A stretch of 15,481 bases of DNA from Nitrospirae bacterium GWC2_56_14 (lineage in GTDB: Bacteria > Nitrospirota > UBA9217): NCBI GenBank assembly GCA_001803705.1, contig MHDY01000176.1, forward strand, positions 1,560 to 17,040, in the 5' to 3' direction. Of the stretch, positions 11,860 to 15,481 are shown piece by piece. Position 1 is the stretch's first letter. Each line of letters starts with the position of its first letter. A program made the translations under genes and the position numbers. The notes beneath the pieces are model-generated. The model was given only the letters and a program-made list of their open reading frames with translations, was not told the DNA's origin and ran no database searches.

Positions 11860-14475
11860 TTACGACGCAGGTCCGTTGATGACCCGATGCACTACTTCGC
11901 TCAGGTCTTTGATCCTGAACGGCTTGGCAATAACACCGCTGAACCCGAACTGCTTGTATTCTGCCATGACCGGGTCCTTGGAATATCCGCTTGAAACAAT
12001 GGCTTTCACCTTTGGATCGATCTCGATCAGTTTCTTCACTGCTTCCCTGCCGCCCATGCCGCCTGCAATAGTAAGGTCCATGATGACGGCATCAAAGGGC
12101 GTACCGCGCTTGTCCATGGCATTCGCGTAAAGTTCGATGGCCTCTGCGCCGTCTTCGGCGAAGGCCACTTCGTATCCCAGGCGCACCAGGATGTCGCGCA
12201 TGGTCGTGCGGATCGTTTCCTCATCATCCATGACCAGCACCCGGCCTTGCCCGGTCGTGATGGTTTCGGCCTCAACCCGGGCGGGAAGGAGCTTTTTGTC
12301 CGTTGCGGGAAGGTAAAGACGGAAGGTCGTTCCTTTGCCGAGCGTGGATGCAAGGGTAATGTGTCCGCCATGATTATTGATGATAGAGTAGGTGACCGCC
12401 AGCCCCAGACCGCTGCCGCGCTGCTTGGTCGTAAAATAGGGATCGAACACTTTGTCCAGGTGTTCTTTCGGGATGCCGGTCCCGCGGTCCGTGATCGTCA
12501 CGAGTATATATTTCCCGGCGTCCAGGGGCGGGATCTCGTGAGCCTTCAGCCTAACGTTCTCGCAGCTAATGGAGATGGCCCCTCCTTCGGGCATGGCCTG
12601 ATCGGCGTTGATCAGCAGATTGTTGATGACCTGCGTCATCTGCGCTTCGTCGGCCTCAACGAGCCAAAGATCGTCGGGGAGGTGCAATTCATGTCTTACA
12701 CGCGATCCGCGAAGCGCAAACCCGGCCGACTCCCGGATGAGCTCGGCCAGGGACGCGACGGTCTTGACCGGCGTGCCGCCCTTTGAGAAGGTCAGGAGCT
12801 GCTGCGTCAGGTCCCGCGCCCGGAGCGATGCCTGCTCCGCCTCGGCCAGATGCCGGTGGGCCCGGTCCGCAGGCGGAATGTCCAGCTTGGCAAGCGAAAC
12901 ATTGCCCATGACCGACGCCAGCAGATTGTTGAAGTCGTGAGCGATCCCGCCTGCCAGTATCCCCAGCGATTCCAGTTTTTGGGCGCGCAGCAGATCGCCT
13001 TCGACCTTCTCACGCTCGGCGATCTCGCGTTTCAGGCGATCATTCGCTGCAGTCAGCTCGACCGTACGATCATCGACCAGGTCCAGGAGGCGCTCGCGGT
13101 GATCGCGCAGTTCATTTTCAACGCGCTTGCGCTCGGTCACGTCCCTGATGATCCCGATCATGGCAATGGGCTCGTCCTGGTCGTTCTTGATCAGGGCCGT
13201 GGACAGCCATACGGGAAACTCCGAACCGTTCTTGTGTTGAACCATGATCTCGCCGCTCCAGCGGCCTTCTGTCCGGATGCAGGGAACGATCACGGACGAA
13301 GCAAAGTCCGGGTCCACGTTCATGGTATTGACGTGTCTGCCCACGAGCTCCATCTGGGAATATCCGTAGAGCTCCTCGACGGCCTTGTTGGAGTAGAGAA
13401 TGTACCCGTTGAGATCAATGATCTGAACTCCGTCCATGGCCTCTTCAATCGCCCCCGAGAACAGCTTCACTTTTTCCTCGGACTGTTTACGCGAGGTAAT
13501 ATCGCGGATAATGCCGGTGGAAAACCAGCGGCCTTTGATCTGGATGGTCGAGAGCGAGATCTCGACCGGGAACTCCGTACCGTTCTTCCGCAGGGCCTGC
13601 AGCTCCACGGTCCTGCCGAGCACACTGCCCTCGCCTGTTTGCCGGTACTGTTGGAACCCCTTCTGATAAGCGTTGTGATAGCTTGGCGGCGCGATAAGCA
13701 GGTGCAGTTCCGTGCCCAGTGCCTCATGTGCGAGATGGCCGAAGATCTGTTCGGCGGCCGGGTTCCAGAAAACGATCTTTCCCTCGTCATCCATCATGAT
13801 GATGGCGTCTTTTGCCGTGTCAGCAATCGTATGCAGCGTTTTCTCGCTCTCGCGAAGCAGCATCTCTGCTCGTTTGCGATCGGTAATGTCCCGCACCAGC
13901 TCGATGCCGGCGATCATCTGACCGGATACATCCTTGAGCGGAGAGGCCGTTATCTCGATGGAACGATCCTCGCTTCCGGTCAAGTTCTTTTCTTGAGAGT
14001 GGCTTTGTCCATCCTGAAAAGAAAGGTTCACGGGACAGCCAGGGCAGACTTCATCGAGCTTCGAGTAGGCCTGGTAGCAATATTCACCCTGATGCTCTCC
14101 GACCATGGCTTTGTGCGCCTGGTTTTGATATAAGATCCTGAAATCAGTGCTCTGGATGCTGATCCCGTCGCCAATGGCCCCCAGCACCGCCTCGGTCCTG
14201 GCCTTTTCATCGGCAAGCTTGGTGAAGGCCTCCTGCAGTTCTTTATCAGCGTGCCTGCGGCGTGCCATAATGCGGGAGATCAGGATTCCGAACACAAGGA
14301 AAGCAACGAGGAAGAGCATGCGGAAATACAACTCATGGAAGGACATATCGAACAGCAGGGAATCGACGAACGACACTCCCCCGAAAAAGAGCGTATCAAT
14401 GAAGGCGTCAACGATCCAGAGCGATATGCCGCCCAATGCGGATAGCAGAATGATCTTTTTTTCTTCTCTAGACAT
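11860..14475 (-). CDS. Hybrid sensor histidine kinase with three PAS domains and a C-terminal receiver
   Basis: An 871-residue membrane-bound signalling kinase. Two N-terminal membrane segments (about 8-30 and 48-70) have only a short connecting loop. A short coiled region and PAS domain 1 (about 92-200) follow, the latter holding a C-x10-C-x2-C cluster (C133, C144, C147). PAS 2 (about 208-330) and PAS 3 (about 336-452) come next, each ending in the typical RDITxRK/RDVTERK. After a coiled coil (about 450-500) lies the phosphoacceptor H513 in GGIAHDFNNLLA. The ATPase domain has its N box at NNLLINADQA (618-627), G1 at DRGTGI and G2 at GSGLGLAV. The C-terminal receiver (about 744-866) has D750/D751, phosphoacceptor D800 and K851. 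No response regulator is adjacent. The signal is unknown; the cytosolic PAS domains suggest an internal or redox cue. Confidence 0.93.
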   Translation of the reverse strand: MSREEKKIILLSALGGISLWIVDAFIDTLFFGGVSFVDSLLFDMSFHELYFRMLFLVAFLVFGILISRIMARRRHADKELQEAFTKLADEKARTEAVLGAIGDGISIQSTDFRILYQNQAHKAMVGEHQGEYCYQAYSKLDEVCPGCPVNLSFQDGQSHSQEKNLTGSEDRSIEITASPLKDVSGQMIAGIELVRDITDRKRAEMLLRESEKTLHTIADTAKDAIIMMDDEGKIVFWNPAAEQIFGHLAHEALGTELHLLIAPPSYHNAYQKGFQQYRQTGEGSVLGRTVELQALRKNGTEFPVEISLSTIQIKGRWFSTGIIRDITSRKQSEEKVKLFSGAIEEAMDGVQIIDLNGYILYSNKAVEELYGYSQMELVGRHVNTMNVDPDFASSVIVPCIRTEGRWSGEIMVQHKNGSEFPVWLSTALIKNDQDEPIAMIGIIRDVTERKRVENELRDHRERLLDLVDDRTVELTAANDRLKREIAEREKVEGDLLRAQKLESLGILAGGIAHDFNNLLASVMGNVSLAKLDIPPADRAHRHLAEAEQASLRARDLTQQLLTFSKGGTPVKTVASLAELIRESAGFALRGSRVRHELHLPDDLWLVEADEAQMTQVINNLLINADQAMPEGGAISISCENVRLKAHEIPPLDAGKYILVTITDRGTGIPKEHLDKVFDPYFTTKQRGSGLGLAVTYSIINNHGGHITLASTLGKGTTFRLYLPATDKKLLPARVEAETITTGQGRVLVMDDEETIRTTMRDILVRLGYEVAFAEDGAEAIELYANAMDKRGTPFDAVIMDLTIAGGMGGREAVKKLIEIDPKVKAIVSSGYSKDPVMAEYKQFGFSGVIAKPFRIKDLSEVVHRVINGPAS

Positions 14476-14753
14476 GCTGAGAATACCCGTCGGGACCTGA
14501 AGCGATTTTCTTCTTAAGCCTGCAATAAGATCAGTTGCTCTTGATCAGGATCAGGATTAGTATCATAACAAATCATAGCCGCCGAGTACATAGAAAAATT
14601 CAGTCTGTTCGCGACGAATACAAAATGCAACCTGCGCTGTTTCAAAGAAATGCAACTTCAACCGCTGCAGGATGTACTTTACATCCGCAACGGTATCATA
14701 AATACCATGCTTTTAACAAAATTCCAGCGGCCGGTTCTCATCTCTAACAAATA
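14476..14753. other. Intergenic region between the kinase gene and the formate ligase terminator
   Basis: No gene is supported here. It should carry the promoter of the leftward kinase gene, but I could not identify convincing hexamers. Visible structures are four GATCAG-like units (14529-14534, 14543-14548, 14549-14554 and GATTAG 14555-14560), a hairpin GGATGTA-CTT-TACATCC (14671-14687), and a short inverted repeat GGTAT-CATAA-ATACC (14693-14707). The region is AT-richer than its flanks. Confidence 0.6.
14671..14687. repeat. Short perfect inverted repeat, possible operator
   Basis: GGATGTA and TACATCC are exact inverse complements separated by CTT. The compact 17-base dyad in a long intergenic region could be a regulator binding site or a small RNA hairpin. 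I do not recognise the binding protein. Confidence 0.4.
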
Positions 14754-14785
14754 AAGGCCCGCGCCAGGGTATCGGCGCGAGCCTT
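14751..14785 (-). terminator. Intrinsic terminator of the formate--tetrahydrofolate ligase gene
   Basis: On the + strand AAGGC-C-CGCGCC (14754-14765) pairs with GGCGCG-A-GCCTT (14774-14785), a 12-position stem with one mismatch and an eight-base loop. Read on the minus strand the GC-rich stem is followed by TTTATTTGTT. It lies 40 bases beyond the ligase stop codon in the correct orientation. Confidence 0.8.
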
Positions 14786-14825
14786 CTTGAATATTAACTA
14801 TTGAACCTTAACTGCCGTGTGCGCC

Positions 14826-15481
14826 TTAAAACAACCCTGAGACCTTGCCGGTGTTTACATCCACATCCACCCGACGGAATGCCGGGTTAGAGCTCGTTCC
14901 TGGCATGAGGCTGATCGTCCCTGCGCAGGGGCAGAGGAACTTGGCGCCGGAATAGATCAAGATGTCCCTGATCGGCAGCGTCCAGCCCTTGGGCACACCC
15001 TTGAGGGTCGGATCGTGGGTGAGGCTCAGATGGGTCTTGACCATCATGGTTGCGTAGTCCGCGTACTTGGGATCGTCTTCCAGCATCTTGGCCTTGGCTT
15101 CCGCTTCGGGCGACCAGGAAACGCCATCGGCGCCGTACACTTCTGTGGCAATCTTCGCCACCCGGTCGCGCAACTTCATCTCAAGGGGGTAGAGGAACTT
15201 GAAATCGGTCTTCTCATTGCAGGCATCGATGACCGCATCGGCCAGTTCCAGGGCTCCCTCACCGCCTTTGAGCCAGTGCTGGGATTCCGCGCAGCGGGCG
15301 CCGGCTGCTTCTGCGGCCTTCTTTACTGCTGCCACTTCGGCGTTCGTATCGGTGTAAAAACGGTTGATGCAGACCACCGGGTTTATGCCGGACTTGCGGA
15401 TGACGTTGATCATGTGGACCATGTTGGCGCAGCCCTTTTCGACCAGGCCCACATTCTCCTTGGTGTACTCTTCGGGCAGGG
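14826..15481 (-). CDS. fhs: Formate--tetrahydrofolate ligase, C-terminal part (cut by window edge)
   Basis: The last 218 or so residues of an enzyme that activates formate with ATP onto tetrahydrofolate to give 10-formyltetrahydrofolate, for one-carbon metabolism or the methyl branch of the Wood-Ljungdahl pathway. The reading frame stays open to the window edge, beginning LPEEYTKENVGLVEKG, so the gene start lies outside. Family segments include NVGLVEKGCANMVHMINVIR, GINPVVCINRFYTDT, MMVKTHLSLTHDPTLKG and the closing MPGTSSNPAFRRVDVDV. The N-terminal ATP-binding region is missing only because of the cut. The C-terminal region, with FLCPCAGTISLMPGTSSNPA, differs from the short Clostridium-type ending (which reads closer to GDIMTMPGLPKVPAA) and resembles a longer form I recall from anaerobic Gram-negatives. 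An intrinsic terminator follows. Confidence 0.93.
   Translation of the reverse strand, partial: LPEEYTKENVGLVEKGCANMVHMINVIRKSGINPVVCINRFYTDTNAEVAAVKKAAEAAGARCAESQHWLKGGEGALELADAVIDACNEKTDFKFLYPLEMKLRDRVAKIATEVYGADGVSWSPEAEAKAKMLEDDPKYADYATMMVKTHLSLTHDPTLKGVPKGWTLPIRDILIYSGAKFLCPCAGTISLMPGTSSNPAFRRVDVDVNTGKVSGLF

Noticed and set aside
12850..14133. Plus-strand reading frame of 427 codons opposite the histidine kinase
   Set aside because: It mirrors the kinase coding sequence, has no recognisable domain and no upstream ribosome binding site, while the kinase domains on the other strand are complete.

Overview
The window looks like a chromosomal segment of an anaerobic Gram-negative bacterium, plausibly Desulfobacterota or Nitrospirota. 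The reasons are a tungstate ABC transporter, formate--tetrahydrofolate ligase, a PAS-rich hybrid histidine kinase, GmhA for lipopolysaccharide heptose, and several extragenic palindrome families I associate with such genomes. Most genes are clearly GC-rich (38 G/C in the 60 bases at 4081-4140). The stretch 5813-9012 is much more AT-rich (17 of 60 at 6121-6180; 20 of 60 at 8641-8700). The lineage is inference only.

Layout. 85-3640 (+): a promoter with a ModE-like operator drives a compact operon, namely a single-domain ModE-type regulator, two tandem TupA-type tungstate-binding proteins, the permease TupB and the ATPase TupC. A 17-bp hairpin separates tupA from tupB. 3641-5750 (+): an orphan DppB/DppC-type permease pair, with extragenic palindromes before and between the two genes. 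5813-9012 (+): an AT-rich three-gene cassette with overlapping ends, coding for a GlpD-like FAD oxidoreductase, a DegT/DnrJ/EryC1 aminotransferase and a small membrane protein. 9115-11689 (+): rsmA, then a strong consensus promoter, gmhA and a conserved protein with a deoxyhypusine-synthase-like fold. 11860-14475 (-): a hybrid sensor histidine kinase. 14826 to the window edge (-): the C-terminal part of formate--tetrahydrofolate ligase with its terminator.

How the genes may work together. The tup operon imports tungstate and is probably autoregulated by its ModE-like protein. Tungsten feeds enzymes such as formate dehydrogenases, which fits the nearby formate-activating ligase, although the link is inferred. 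The AT-rich cassette has the logic of an alcohol-to-ketone-to-amine conversion and is the best candidate for an undescribed pathway. The first TupA paralogue, whose ligand loop has changed, and the GmhA-linked deoxyhypusine-synthase-like protein are the next most interesting items. I saw no CRISPR array, tRNA, rRNA, insertion sequence or phage gene.
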